64,000 nucleotides of DNA from Portunus trituberculatus (GCF_017591435.1 NC_059276.1:8605276-8669275), one strand, 5' to 3'. Numbered from the stretch's first letter, positions 41,490 to 53,600 are shown. Numbers and translations are program-made. Notes: generated by a model from the letters alone, not told the origin.

Positions 41490-41583
41490 TGTTGTTGTTG
41501 TTGTTGTTGTTGTAGTCGTAATAGTAGTCATAGTTGTAGAATAGTTGTTATAGTAGTTGCAGTAGTAGTGGTAGTTGTTGTAA

Positions 41584-41620
<37 letters not shown>

Positions 41621-41637
41621 AGCAGCAGCAGCAGCAG
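41441..41637. repeat. (AGT)n-(TTG)n compound and degenerate AGT tract
   Basis: AGT at 41441-41490 runs directly into TTG at 41489-41513. Degenerate TAG/GTAG units follow, then AGT at about 41587-41613 and a short CAG run at 41622-41636. Confidence 0.9.
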
Positions 41638-42489
41638 AAAATAAGCGTGTGAAAACGTATATGGAAAGTTTACACAAATAGAAAATAATCAGAATCACAC
41701 ACGCCTATAAGAACAAGTGAAGGATTTAAAACTCGTAGTAAAAATAGGAAAGAAATATTACACGAGCGATAGTAAAAGGATCAAAACTCGTGATCAAACT
41801 CTTTTCTCGCGTCCACAAGTTACAAAGTTAAGGAGATTTTTACCTTTTTTCATGGGATTACAGACGGTTAGTTTCCGATCCCATTATTCAATCCCACGAC
41901 CATACAACGTCCTTCCCTTTAAAGTTAAGGAAGAAGGGAGCGAAGGAGAAGAAAGAGGAGGAGAAGAAGGTATAATCGTGTTATGGCAGGCTTCTCCAGT
42001 CACTGTTTCTAATGAGGAGGAGGAACAGGAGGAGGAGAAGGAAGAGGAGAAGTAGCAGGAGGAGGAGACGGTTGCATTAGTGTTGTTGTTGGTGTTAGAA
42101 GCAGTGATAGTGTTGTTATTGTTGTTGATGGTGGTTGTGGTGCGGTGGCGATGGTGGTGGTGGTGGTGGTGGTGGTGGTGGTGAAGGTGATTGAGGGAAA
42201 AAATGACAGTAACTTAACATTTTCTCTGATTTTGAGTAAGTGTTTTTGTTTGCAGACTAAAGTAAGGAAATTGAGGATGAGAAGGAGGAAGGAAAAATGT
42301 CACAAAAAGGAAGATAGATGAAGGAAAAATGGAAAATAAATGTTATGAAATGAAAATAGTTAGTTACAACTTCATTTTGGTGGTTGAGATTTATATATGG
42401 AAGTCTGTAACTACTGAAATAACAACAATAACAAGTAATAATTCATCACAATTTTCCTTCTTTTATGAATTTTTGTGGGAAAGTAATTA

Positions 42490-42492
<3 letters not shown>
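41638..42492. other. No gene seen; short (GGT)n
   Basis: Includes a GGT array at 42149-42182 and purine-rich GAGGAG stretches at 41930-42070. The 112-codon frame from 41717 has no recognisable domain and ends in a Glu run from GAG words. Confidence 0.5.

Positions 42493-42578
<86 letters not shown>
42493..42578. repeat. (TG)n microsatellite
   Basis: Perfect TG array of about 43 units. Confidence 0.97.
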
Positions 42579-42579
<1 letters not shown>

Positions 42580-43097
42580 CACTTTCCACGAGGTTTCGCA
42601 ATCATAAACCATAGTCGGAGTGTGCAGAAAAAGAGTTTATATTTTGTATTCCTCTTCTCCCTCTCCTCTTCTTCCTCTAAACTTAACCACAAATGAAGGA
42701 AAACCGCCATTAACACACAAAGCGGCGCCATTAACTGCAGGAAAACAAAAAGAGTAGAAGACCGTTGCCTCAAACTGACTTTTCATTACTAACATCATTT
42801 TATCCGGAAAAAATAGTGACTTTTACTCCTCTTCCTCCTCTTGTATCCATCACAACAACTATACTGCCATCTGGTGGTGAAAAAAAAACAAGTTACCTTT
42901 CTCTACACAACACCTTGAGTTAATCACGCTAATTCTCCTTGAGTGGCACACAGGAATGCGAAATGGTCTGAGGTAAGATATGAGAGACAGAGAGAAGAGT
43001 GTGAGAGAGTAGGAAGAACATTATTTTCCTGTCTATTACTCTTGTTACTCTCGCCTCATACCTACACACTACTCCTCTGCTCATACCTCGCCAGTGT

Positions 43098-43315
43098 TCC
43101 GTTGGTTGGTCTTTGGTCAGAATGCAGAAACGCTTTGGTCTCTCACCACCAATATTTTCAAAAGCCACATAGATGATTAGCGAAGTTTTCAAGAGTGTTT
43201 CTCTAGTTAATAACATAGAAATCTTGCCACTCTGCTTTTAGGATTGTAAAAACACGTTAAAAAACTCGTGTAAATTTAAGTAAGGCCTTTGAAATAGTGG
43301 AGAAGAAGCACATAA
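43098..43315 (-). repeat. Dispersed repeat family C, copy 1
   Basis: Read on the minus strand it aligns along more than 200 bp with 47515-47735. Shared blocks in order: TTACACGAGTTTTTT, GCAGAGTGGCAAGATTTCTA, TTAACTAGAGAAACACTCTT, GAAAACTTCGCTAATCATCT, TGGTGGTGAGAGACCAAAGC and GTTTCTG. It covers the open frame on this strand, which is therefore a repeat and not a gene. Confidence 0.8.
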
Positions 43316-43781
43316 GTGTTTTTGTTAAGGGTGTCGCAGCCTCAAATATGCAGGATAAGCACCGTGAACCGTGACATCGCAGGTAGAATAAGCATAGGGA
43401 AAAAAAACAAGAGAGGTGATAGCAGGTGGTCGGGAGATAAGGGGAGTGATAACGTATGCATAAATGGAGAAGAAGAGAAACACGCGCGGAAAAAAGTGTG
43501 CTAAAGGTAGGGAGAGGAAAAAATGGCAAAAAAAAAGAAGAAAGGAGTGAGAAAAGACGAAAGTTTGGCAATATGTGGAAGAAAGAAAGAAGAACAGACG
43601 AGGAAAGTGACAATATTTTCTTTTATCTCATTTAGATCTAATAATTGTGTCTTAGGATCAGAGTTAAATTTAGTAGTAGCAGTAGTAGTAGTAGTAGTGA
43701 TGGTGATGGTAATACTAAACATATTAGGATATAGAGGAAGTAAATATGAGGAAAACTGTATAGTAAGGAAAATAATAGTGT

Positions 43782-43786
<5 letters not shown>

Positions 43787-43839
<53 letters not shown>

Positions 43840-44119
43840 AAAACAAACAATGAAATAATGATAGAGGGGAAAAAATCAAGGAAGAGAAAAGAGAAAGCAT
43901 GCATAACGTAAGGTAAAGAGACTAAAGAAAGTGTTCACATACGCAAAATATTATGTTGTGAAAAGAGGGAAGAGAAAGAGAAGGAGAACGGGGAATAAGA
44001 GGAGGAGGAGGAGGAGGAGGAGGAGGAGGAGGAGGAGAAGGTAATGACGGAGGAGGCGTGATGGAGGTGTGATTTAGAGGGGGGTGGAGGAGGAGGAGGA
44101 GGAGGAGGAGGAGGAGGAG
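43787..44119. repeat. (GA)n and two (GGA)n arrays
   Basis: GA 43787-43838, GGA 44001-44037 and GGA 44089-44119, all purine on the plus strand. Confidence 0.93.
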
Positions 44120-44493
44120 CACAAATAGGTCCAGGAAGATGTGGAAAATGCGAAAACTGCAGAGTCAAAAATCCAAAACTTTAAAAAAATTCTCGAAAAA
44201 AAAATGGGCATCCGTCACAATTTACAAGTGGAAAAAAAGCAAAACCGAATCATGCATTTTACATCAACTTACTTTATTTACATTTCAAACGTATTTTTTC
44301 CAGGCGGGAAGATTTCTTACTGCTTTAAAAACTCACACATCGATTCCTTTAGCGAGGGAAAAATATTTATGCCCAACACCACGGTTATTTCCACACACAA
44401 GGCAGCACTTTCCATGGGGAGGCGCGCGAGGAGGTGCGGGAGGGAAGACTGAGGGCTTTGGAGCAGTGATAAAGACATCTTGAAACACGAGTT

Positions 44494-45068
44494 ATGAGAC
44501 GCATCTATCTAAGTGAGTTGCGGCGGGTTAGAGTGGCGGCTGTGACTGTTTGTATGACTGTGTATGACTGTGGTGGTCTGGAATTACCTGTCGCAACTTA
44601 TGTGTGTCTGTGTATCTGTGTGTCTCTCTTTGTCCGGCTGCTTCTCTGTACTCGCCGCTTGTGCCTGAGGGGCTGCGGGTGCGAGGGCCGAGAGCACCAG
44701 TGTGAATTGCCCGTAGCACGAGTATTACTCCCTAAAGACTCGAGGGAAGCCAGGAACTGCGTGTGGATTATAGAGTGCGTGCGTTGCGGTAATCCTGAGG
44801 CGAGTATGGCACGCGGTCTTGATGCCTTTTGGTGTTTCGCCGCCAAGTTGTGAAATGGGAAGTGCTTTCGATTCTCAGACTGTGGTGGATCGCTTGGAGT
44901 TTGGGTTTTGGTGACCGTAAGAACGATAGCCTGGTCAGGGGGAGGCGGAACAGGCTCAGGTGGAAATGCAGGGCTGTACTGACGTTGTGGGTTTTCTAGC
45001 GGGGCGATATGGTGCCTTAGGGGACGTGGGACTGACTGGAAAGACGTTCTGCAGAGTGAAATGACCAA
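44494..45068. other. CpG-rich block with overlapping open frames on both strands
   Basis: A GC-rich, CpG-rich block with a 119-codon plus frame (44494-44853, from ATG) and a 156-codon minus frame (45068-44598, no ATG at its upstream end). Neither has repeats or a recognisable domain. The minus frame is rich in Pro, Ser, Arg and His, typical of chance frames in GC-rich DNA. Could hold a 5' exon or promoter. Confidence 0.2.
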
Positions 45069-45519
45069 ATGCAGACTATATTATATGTTTTTACACACTT
45101 TGAAATACTATGCTGGCTACAGTGTGACGTTTTGCAGGCTAGAGTGATGATATACAGATAATGATTCCTCCCGTCTCTCTCTCATTCTCTAGATGGTATT
45201 TCCTGATAGACAGGGAGGAGAATCAGGCCAAGGGAACGAACCGAGAGGAGACAGAGCGGCGCTGGAGTGAGTGTGAAGGAAGGGAGGCGAGTGTGGTGCA
45301 GGGCTGGCGGTAAATAGGCGGTTGTATACTGGAGGCTAGCGAGGAAAACGACGGGTTGCTGGCAGGCCTCACTCACGCTCCTCCGCCTTTTGCTGATCGC
45401 AGGTGGTGATTTTATTAATCCGATGTCAATTTAATTGTCTTGAGGCGCGAGAAAGATGCCGGGTGTCTAATTAATGCCGCAGAGTCGTGAGTGAGAGGCC
45501 GAAAAGCTGTGAGAAATGC

Positions 45520-45522
<3 letters not shown>
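45069..45522. other. No gene seen
   Basis: Balanced unique sequence. The open minus frame at 45376-45182 has no splice or domain support. Confidence 0.4.

Positions 45523-45571
<49 letters not shown>
45523..45571. repeat. (GA)n microsatellite
   Basis: Perfect GA array of about 24 units. Confidence 0.96.
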
Positions 45572-45575
<4 letters not shown>

Positions 45576-46018
45576 GGAGGTCTTACAATATATTTCGCCT
45601 TCGTCCTTTACTTTCGCTCTCTCAATCATGTTTTTGTCAAGTTTCTAAGCAAATATTATTACCGTGACTGAAAAGAGGAACATTACTCCCTTGAAAGATT
45701 AAGTTTAATGAAGGGCAAGTAAAAGGAAAGTAACAACAACAGCAACAAAAATCATACCGAGGGATCTTTAAACGTGCTTGCAATAAAAGAACAAAGCCGT
45801 TGATACCTTTTAAATACCTGTACAAATTTTAATTACCCGGTTTATCGCCCTCGCTAACTACCTGGCCACGCAACAGCTACAGTGAGGGATCAGTCTGCCG
45901 GTTTTTTTTTTTTTTTGTCTCACTTTAAAAACTCAAGGGATAAATAAAAAAAAGCCTTTATTGTTTCTCACTTTGTTAGATCTTTCACACCATAGTAATT
46001 AAAAACTATATCTTGACT

Positions 46019-47193
<1,175 letters not shown>

Positions 47194-47415
47194 TTATTCC
47201 GCAAAATTACCCCCCTGTCGGCCCAAATACTCCTTATCGGTATGCATCGTTGCCATAAGGGAAGCTGCGAGGGCGAGTGAGAACCTTCCTGACAGATGGA
47301 ATTGGCAACACTGCTCGGGTTTATAGTCACTCGGCCCTTGGAGGAAAAACACTCCTTCGATTACGTCTCTGTTATCCACTGGGAGTAAACGAGGATTTCT
47401 ATTATATTCCTCCAC
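47194..47415 (-). other. Open frame with a minus-strand TATA-like box, low confidence
   Basis: On the minus strand CTATAAACC lies at about 47318-47326, with TGTCAGGA some 30 nt downstream (about 47288-47295), a spacing that fits TATA and initiator. The minus frame over the block is open for about 73 codons and looks ordinary (VEEYNRNPRLLPVDNRDVIE at its start). A plus frame is open as well, so strand is unresolved. Confidence 0.18.
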
Positions 47416-47514
47416 GACTAGAGGCTTTGGAGCTTCGGGGCTGTGGACCAGAACACGACCTTACTTTACTCTCCCTCCCATTTACTTTACATAGCCATTC
47501 TACTGTGGCTCATA

Positions 47515-47735
47515 TTCTCAAACTTTTCTGCGCTTCACTTCCACCTCCAGGCTTTACGTAAATGTACACGAGTTTTTTTTTTTTTTTAAGGTGTTTCACT
47601 GTTCTATAGGCAGAGTGATAAAATTTCTACATTACTAACTGGAGAAACAATCCTGAAAACTCTGCTAACCATCTCTGTGGCCGTGGAAAACAATCGTGGT
47701 GAGAGGGAGGAACGTTTCTGAATACGGACCCAGGA
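47515..47735 (+). repeat. Dispersed repeat family C, copy 2
   Basis: Colinear with the reverse complement of 43098-43315: GTACACGAGTTTTTTT, GGCAGAGTGATAAAATTTCT, TAACTGGAGAAACAATCCTG, AAAACTCTGCTAACCATCTC, TGTGGCCGTGGAAAACAATC, GTGGTGAGAGG and AACGTTTCTGAATACGG. The left edge (TATTCTCAAAC, about 47513) and right edge (reversed TATTCAGAAAC) are weakly inverted to each other. Confidence 0.8.
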
Positions 47736-48464
47736 GAGGAAAAGAGGAGAGGAGAAGAAAAATTCCACCTCTGGCTTTTAAATCTGCTTTCTCGTAAACA
47801 AACAATTCGCTTCGTCTTAAAAGGGATGAAAGTTACCTCTTATGACCTAAAGTGTCCCCGCAATGCCTCGAGTCCCTAAATTGTTACACGCCTACCCTCC
47901 TGAAGCTTGGGAAGGAGAGGCAGCAGCGAGGAAAATAAAGTAAAAGGTGCAGGAAGATGAAGAGGACAAGAAGGAGGAGCAGAAGGGAGAGGAAGAGGAC
48001 AAAGAGAATTAGGAGAAATTGGATAAGGAGAGGGAGGAGAGCGAAAGGCGGAAGAATGAGAAGAGGTTGAGTAGGAGAAAAGAAAACTGCAGAATTAAGA
48101 AGAGGAAGAGGAAATTGTAAGAGGAGTGAAGGATGAAAGTGGGTGTGGACGAAAGAAGAAGAAAAGAGGAAAAAGCTAAAAAAAAATTGTAAGAGGAGTA
48201 AAGAATGAAAAGTATAGGAGGAAGAAGAGGAGAAAGAAAAGAAAGAGAAAAAAATAAGAGGCGTTAAAATTTGAGACTGAAAGAAAAAAAAACAGGAAAA
48301 CTGCAAAATGGGAAGAAAAGAAAGAAAACACAGATTTTGCAAAGGCGCTCAGATAACACACAGAGATTCACAGATTGAGTCACCACGCCCTTTATCCGAC
48401 CAGTTCCTCGCCGACCGATCCACACACTAACCAAACACACCTTTAAATTTCCCTCCCTCGACAG
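47736..48464. other. No gene seen; purine-rich
   Basis: 47880-48340 is AGG/AAG-rich on the plus strand. The Phe/Ser/Leu minus frames are artefacts. Confidence 0.5.
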
Positions 48465-48544
48465 GTGTTCATTCCCAGACAGGTGCGAGACCAGGTGTAC
48501 GCCAGGTTAATTGGTATAGGCTGTGTTTGGAAGTGTACATTCAG
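48465..48544 (+). CDS. Very low-confidence internal exon candidate
   Basis: An acceptor (TTTCCCTCCCTCGACAG) precedes 80 nt ending TTCAG|GTATTG. The frame reads VFIPRQVRDQVYARLIGIGC and six more codons. The segment contains three CAGGTG words, so it may instead be an E-box cluster. No family recognised. Confidence 0.18.
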
Positions 48545-48551
48545 GTATTGC

Positions 48552-48553
<2 letters not shown>

Positions 48554-48624
<71 letters not shown>
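48554..48624. repeat. (TG)n microsatellite
   Basis: Perfect TG array. A short TTG run follows at 48686-48724. Confidence 0.97.
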
Positions 48625-48625
<1 letters not shown>

Positions 48626-48724
48626 AGGAGGCCACAGCACAGCACTCTTGTCTTCTCTTCGCCGCACCTTTGTCGTGTATGAAAGTGTTGTTGTTGTTGT
48701 TGTTATTGCTGTTGTTGTTGTTGT

Positions 48725-49224
48725 GTGTTGCTATTTTTTCCTTCGGTGAACTTATGGTGTATTATATTTCTATGCTATATTATTCTATGTATTTTTATTT
48801 TTTGTCTTTCTTTCCTTTTATTTATTATTTGCATTATTTTTCTACTTTTTGTTATGTGGTTAGTTTCCTAAGTCTTAATTTTAATTGACTTATGTATTTC
48901 TCCATTTCACTTTTGCAAGTTAGTGAGTTTAGCCCCTTCCCTTCACATCATTCTGTACACCCCCACCACCACCATCACTGCCTTGGGCTCCAGAGTTTAC
49001 CGTGTCTAGTAATAAACAGAAAATAACGAGAATTATGCACTTAGTGTCTGTTGCGAGGGAGTGACGTGCGTGTTGCTGGAAAAGACAACGTAATATTAAC
49101 TGAAAACCAAATAGAGAACCGCCAGTTATTCTTCTTTTACTCCTTTCAAAACTTATGCATTTTTTTCAACATTTAGTCTCACGTGTGGCGAGATTCACAA
49201 GCTACGAAGTATTATAGCGATCAT
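48725..49224. other. No gene seen
   Basis: T-rich to about 48900, then unique sequence. No supported exon. Confidence 0.45.
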
Positions 49225-49640
49225 CATTCACCCACCCTCATTCAGCCATCACCCATCTCTCACCCGACGTCACCCAGCCGTCACCTATACCTACCCAAAC
49301 ATCATGCTTTTTTGCCTTCACCCAACCGTCACCCAGCTTCACCCAACGATCATTCATAATCACCCAGCTATCATGCATTCTTACCTCCATCCATCCCTCA
49401 CCCAGCCGTTATCAATACTTATCCAAACACCATGCATTCTTACCAGCTTCACCCAGCCCTCACCTTCTTCACCCAACGATCTTCCATCATGCATTCTCGC
49501 CTTCAACCAGCTATCACCCGCTCTCACCCAGTCATCATTTATACTTGCCCAACCACGATGCATTCTTACCTTCACCCACTCATCACCCAACCATCATCCT
49601 ATCCACCCCGCTCTCACCCAGCCATTCATTCCCCGTCGCC
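49225..49640. repeat. C-rich minisatellite, about 58-75-bp units
   Basis: Diverged units built on CACCCA(G/A)CC(A/G)TCACC, TATACTTACCCAAACACCA and CATGCATTCTTACCTTCACC. The CATGCATTC or GATGCATTC anchor falls at about 49373, 49430, 49487 and 49558, with a degraded unit at 49298. The His/Pro/Thr-rich frame through it keeps open because the unit lacks stops. Confidence 0.75.
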
Positions 49641-50010
49641 TCTCCTTCTCTCCTCGTGGCCTCCATTCACCAGTCACTCTTCCCCGGATCGTAACGAGAA
49701 CACGCGGCCCAACAATGTGCACAACAAACCGTGCGGCGCCTCCCCGTCATCGGCTCAGAGGGACACAATAGCCGCCTCCAAACACGGCACTAGCGACACA
49801 AGACCCTTCTCGCTTTCTCCCGTGACCTGATGGCGCCCTTCCCCGGCAGCAGGGTCCCGGTGAGTCACGGACGCCACCTCGCCTCGCCCCGACAGACAGT
49901 TCTTCCATCGCGGCGACAAAAGATAAATATTACGTTTGCCTCTTCCACCTCCACGCGATGGGATCTCTTGCTGCAGGGAAAGGATTGCCCGCCACAGTCT
50001 CACGATGCTC
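49641..50010 (+). promoter_or_regulatory. CpG-rich block with a possible short first exon
   Basis: CpG-dense sequence (GAACACGCGGCCC, CCGTGCGGCGCC, GGACGCCACCTCGCCTCGCC). An ATG at 49830 opens a 10-codon frame that ends exactly at a good donor (GTCCCG|GTGAGT, GT at 49860). ATG plus donor in CpG-rich DNA is the form of a short first coding exon. The upstream context is weak and no promoter box is obvious. Confidence 0.22.
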
Positions 50011-50041
50011 CACAGCCTTTATTCTGTATCCAAGGAAAGTC

Positions 50042-50251
50042 TTAACCTCTTTAAAACTGTGACACATTTTTACCTTGAGATTTACGTACGATTAGACTAT
50101 TTTATTAACATTAGCAAGGGTCTATGGATGTCAGAAGGTTAATGGTTACAGTTTTCACTATTTGTAATCCCCACGTGAGTTTCTAAAGTTAAAATCACCA
50201 AACAGTAACCAGAAGGAATATGGAAACGCGTCATAGTATTGAAGAGTTTAA
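50042..50251 (+). mobile_element. TTAA-bounded MITE, full copy
   Basis: A 210-bp element with TTAA at both ends (50042-50045, 50248-50251) and clear terminal inverted repeats: left TTAACCTCTTTAAAACTGTG, right reversed TTAAACTCTTCAATACTATG. Colinear with 8969-9180 (reverse) and with 1-66. No open frame. The TTAA plus CCYTTT-type end suggests the piggyBac superfamily; this is inference from termini only. Confidence 0.82.
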
Positions 50252-50290
50252 GCCACGAGGTTATTTTCTGGTGTGTTATGTTGGGTCTTT

Positions 50291-50390
50291 TTTATGTAAG
50301 AGGGAAAACTGGCGAAGGGCAAAAAAATAAATTGATTAAAAAAAGATCCAGTGAGATGCCGGCCCCTCAAAATAGACAAATAGAAATACA
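50291..50390 (+). repeat. Dispersed repeat family A, copy 5
   Basis: TTATGTAAGAGGGAAAACTG, GCGAAGGGCAA, an A-rich stretch, AAAGATCCAGTGAGATGCCG and GCCCCTCAAAATAGACAAAT. Lies 40 bp beyond the MITE at 50042-50251. Confidence 0.65.
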
Positions 50391-50832
50391 GGCGGAAGGG
50401 ACTTCAATTAGGTTTGGTGTGTTAGGGGAAGTATATTTAGGCTACGATAGGTTAGATTAGGTTTGTTATTGAAGGTAATATAAAAAGAAGCATATTTGTG
50501 TTTTGTTTATATATGCGCTTAACTTTCTTTTGCATTTTCAGTTTGCTTATTTCCTCAAACCATGCTTTTCTTGTTTTTTATGTGTTTGTATCCTTTTATC
50601 TCCGTAGGGCTAAATTATTATTATTATTATTATTGTTATTATTATTATCATTAGTATTACACTGAAAGGTAGACCAAATTATAGTTACCAAGGGTTGGCG
50701 TCTGAGGTGGCAACAGTGTCCTTCGCCTGTCAGTGCATCAGTGCCAGACAAGGCGTAGCTCCTTCACTGTTACCGCCAAAGCATTCATCCGTATTCCTAC
50801 CGCTTCTTGTCTTCCACGGCTGAAAGGAAGGA

Positions 50833-50835
<3 letters not shown>
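50391..50835. other. No gene seen
   Basis: Unique sequence with a TTAGG-like GATAGGTTAGATTAGGTT at 50454 and an ATT run at about 50608-50655. Confidence 0.45.

Positions 50836-50896
<61 letters not shown>
50836..50896. repeat. (CT)n microsatellite
   Basis: Perfect CT array, followed by a pyrimidine-rich tract to about 51330. Confidence 0.97.
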
Positions 50897-50901
<5 letters not shown>

Positions 50902-51376
50902 TAGGGCATATTCTTATCACTCCTATGATTAATTTGTTTATTTGTTCTCTCTTCCCAAGATTGTCACTATCTCTCTCGTCTTCTCCCCTTTGACCTGCTC
51001 TCCCACCCTCTCCCTTCTCCTCTCCCACCCTTCTACTTTCTTCCCATCTTCCCTTCCTTTATCTTCCCTTACCTTTCCCACCTTTCCCTCATTCTTTATC
51101 CGTAACACAAACATTTATCCCTTCTCCTTTTTCCTCCCTCTTTTTCCCTCCTTTCATTCATCCTTCACATTCCTTTCCTCTCCCTTTTCTGTATATTTTT
51201 TATCCAACGTTATTTTCTTCTCCCTTTTTTGTGTTCTCTTCCAGCAATTCTTCGTTTCCACACCTCTTTCACTCTCACTACCTCCTCTCTCTCCCTCCCT
51301 TCAATTCCTTCTTTTTATCTCTAAGGTAAAAACAAGGCGTCCCTTACTCCGTGTCCTCCACCTGTGAACAAGGCAC

Positions 51377-51462
51377 CAGGTAAAGCAGAGCCTCGTAAAG
51401 CCACAATACCAGGCAGGTAACAGGTAGTGAGCTCGTTAGACCAGGTATTGCTGTGACAGGTA
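51377..51462. promoter_or_regulatory. CAGGTA cluster
   Basis: Five CAGGTA hexamers in 86 bp (51377, 51414, 51421, 51442, 51457); the one at 51421 is CAGGTAG, the insect Zelda/TAGteam core. Could equally be decoy splice-donor words. Function is inference. Confidence 0.25.
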
Positions 51463-52109
<647 letters not shown>

Positions 52110-52335
52110 CTATCACCCCTCTTTCTCCTCTCACGCGCATATAAAGGTCAGGAAATGCCACCTTGATGTGTATGCGTAAGTCTCACATTACCAAAAGCTG
52201 TCAGTTCCCATTCCACTTCACTATATTTTTCATCCCATGTCTACTCGAGGCAGACACACGTTCTCGCCCTCGCCATTTCCTGAGACTTGCTTGGTGGGCA
52301 GTGATAGGTAGGCAGTACTGTAAACCTAGCATTAC

Positions 52336-52386
52336 CTTGACCATAATACACTTTAACTTTGGTTTCTTAACGTAGTCCGGTATTAT
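52336..52386 (-). CDS. Short internal exon candidate, unrecognised
   Basis: On the minus strand a pyrimidine-rich acceptor (CTCTCCATCGTGTTCCCTGTCAG) precedes 51 nt ending at a donor (GTCAAG|GTAATG). In phase 0 it gives 17 codons, IIPDYVKKPKLKCIMVK, basic and natural-looking. The other two phases stop or would create a stop after the phase-2 exon at 56943-57152, so it cannot be the directly next exon of that gene without an intervening one. No family recognised. Confidence 0.3.
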
Positions 52387-53157
52387 CTGACAGGGAACAC
52401 GATGGAGAGCAGGAGGAATGATTGACTGGATATTGACAGACAAGGGAGATGAAGATTGTGAAAAAAAAAATAGAAAGAGAATATAAATAAACATAATCGG
52501 TATCAGATAAACAAGATATGGATTGATAGATTAATATGTACACTTTGTTTTTATTAGTCTTATCTCAGTAATAAACAGTATATAGAAAATAGATAAGGTA
52601 TAAGATAGCTTGACAAAAAGGTACAAATAAGCAGGTTAAAAATCTGTCCCTAAACATTATGAGGTAAATAAGAGGTAGATTGATGGAAATATATACTTAC
52701 TGCTTACATTCATCTTATCCCATGAGTGAACAATATATAAAAGAAATATATTGAGTAGAAAAGATAGAATACACTACTACTTATAAACAACAACAATAAT
52801 TACAACCGTACCAGCACCTGTTTCCACACACCTGTTCTCCCCTTCGGTGGTCTACTGTGCCGTAAACCTCACGTGATGAAAATATAAATGCTTACCTTAT
52901 CGAACATCTGACTTGGCCACACCTGAGCTCTGATTAACGCAAGCCTCACCTGCGCCCGTAAAAGGTGTGCTGTGTTCACCTTCGGCCGCCAGGTGAACAG
53001 TATCGCACCAGTTGAGGAATGCTTACCTGCCCTTACCTGCCCTAACCTGCCCTACCTCCTCCCCTCACTTCCCCTCCCCCTTCTCTTCCCTTTCCCAGAC
53101 CCGCCCTGTTTGTGGGGATGAAAAACTTGTCTTCCCTTTGTCATGGCACCCCGAACT
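52387..53157. other. No gene seen; CACCTG-rich at the end
   Basis: AT-rich to about 52800. 52815-53060 then holds several CACCTG/CAGGTG words and a short run of ACCTGCCCT(T/A) repeats at 53025-53056. Confidence 0.45.
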
Positions 53158-53217
53158 ACTCCTCCTCCTCCTCCTCCTCCTCCTCCTCCTCCTCCTCCTC
53201 CTCCTCCTCCTCCTCCT
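53158..53217. repeat. (CCT)n microsatellite
   Basis: Perfect CCT array of about 20 units. Confidence 0.97.
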
Positions 53218-53411
53218 TCAGGGCTCTTTCTCACCCTGTCCATGCCTCTCTTCACCCCGCCCTTCCCTTCCCTCCACCCATCCCTCCTTCCACGCCTACC
53301 TCTCCCCTCCCTCCCATTCCTCACTCCGCCCTGCCCAATGGGAAAGAATTAGAAGGGCCTGGTTGGGTACATTTTCTCAATCTTGCGAAACACGAGTGCA
53401 GGTAAACACTT

Positions 53412-53412
<1 letters not shown>

Positions 53413-53485
<73 letters not shown>
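53413..53485. repeat. (CA)n microsatellite
   Basis: Perfect CA array of about 36 units. Confidence 0.97.
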
Positions 53486-53488
<3 letters not shown>

Positions 53489-53600
53489 GCTCGTGAGAGG
53501 AGGATTCGAACCCGTACAAGGCGATGTGAGGTCATGGCGGTCCCTTCCCATGCGTTCATACATTCGTGCTGCCTTCCATTCCTGAGGTTATCGATCGTGT
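53486..53600 (-). mobile_element. Possible tRNA-derived SINE fragment
   Basis: On the minus strand a perfect polymerase III box B (GGTTCGAATCC) lies about 20 bp before a TG array, the layout of tRNA-derived SINEs that end in a simple repeat. The pairing around it is too poor for a tRNA T-arm, and no clear box A was found upstream. Only one copy is seen in the window. Confidence 0.3.

Noticed and set aside
42929..43216. 95-codon minus frame
   Set aside because: Most of it lies in dispersed repeat family C, which recurs at 47.5 kb without the frame.
53486..53520. tRNA gene
   Set aside because: The box B is perfect, but the T-arm pairing fails and no cloverleaf can be drawn around it.
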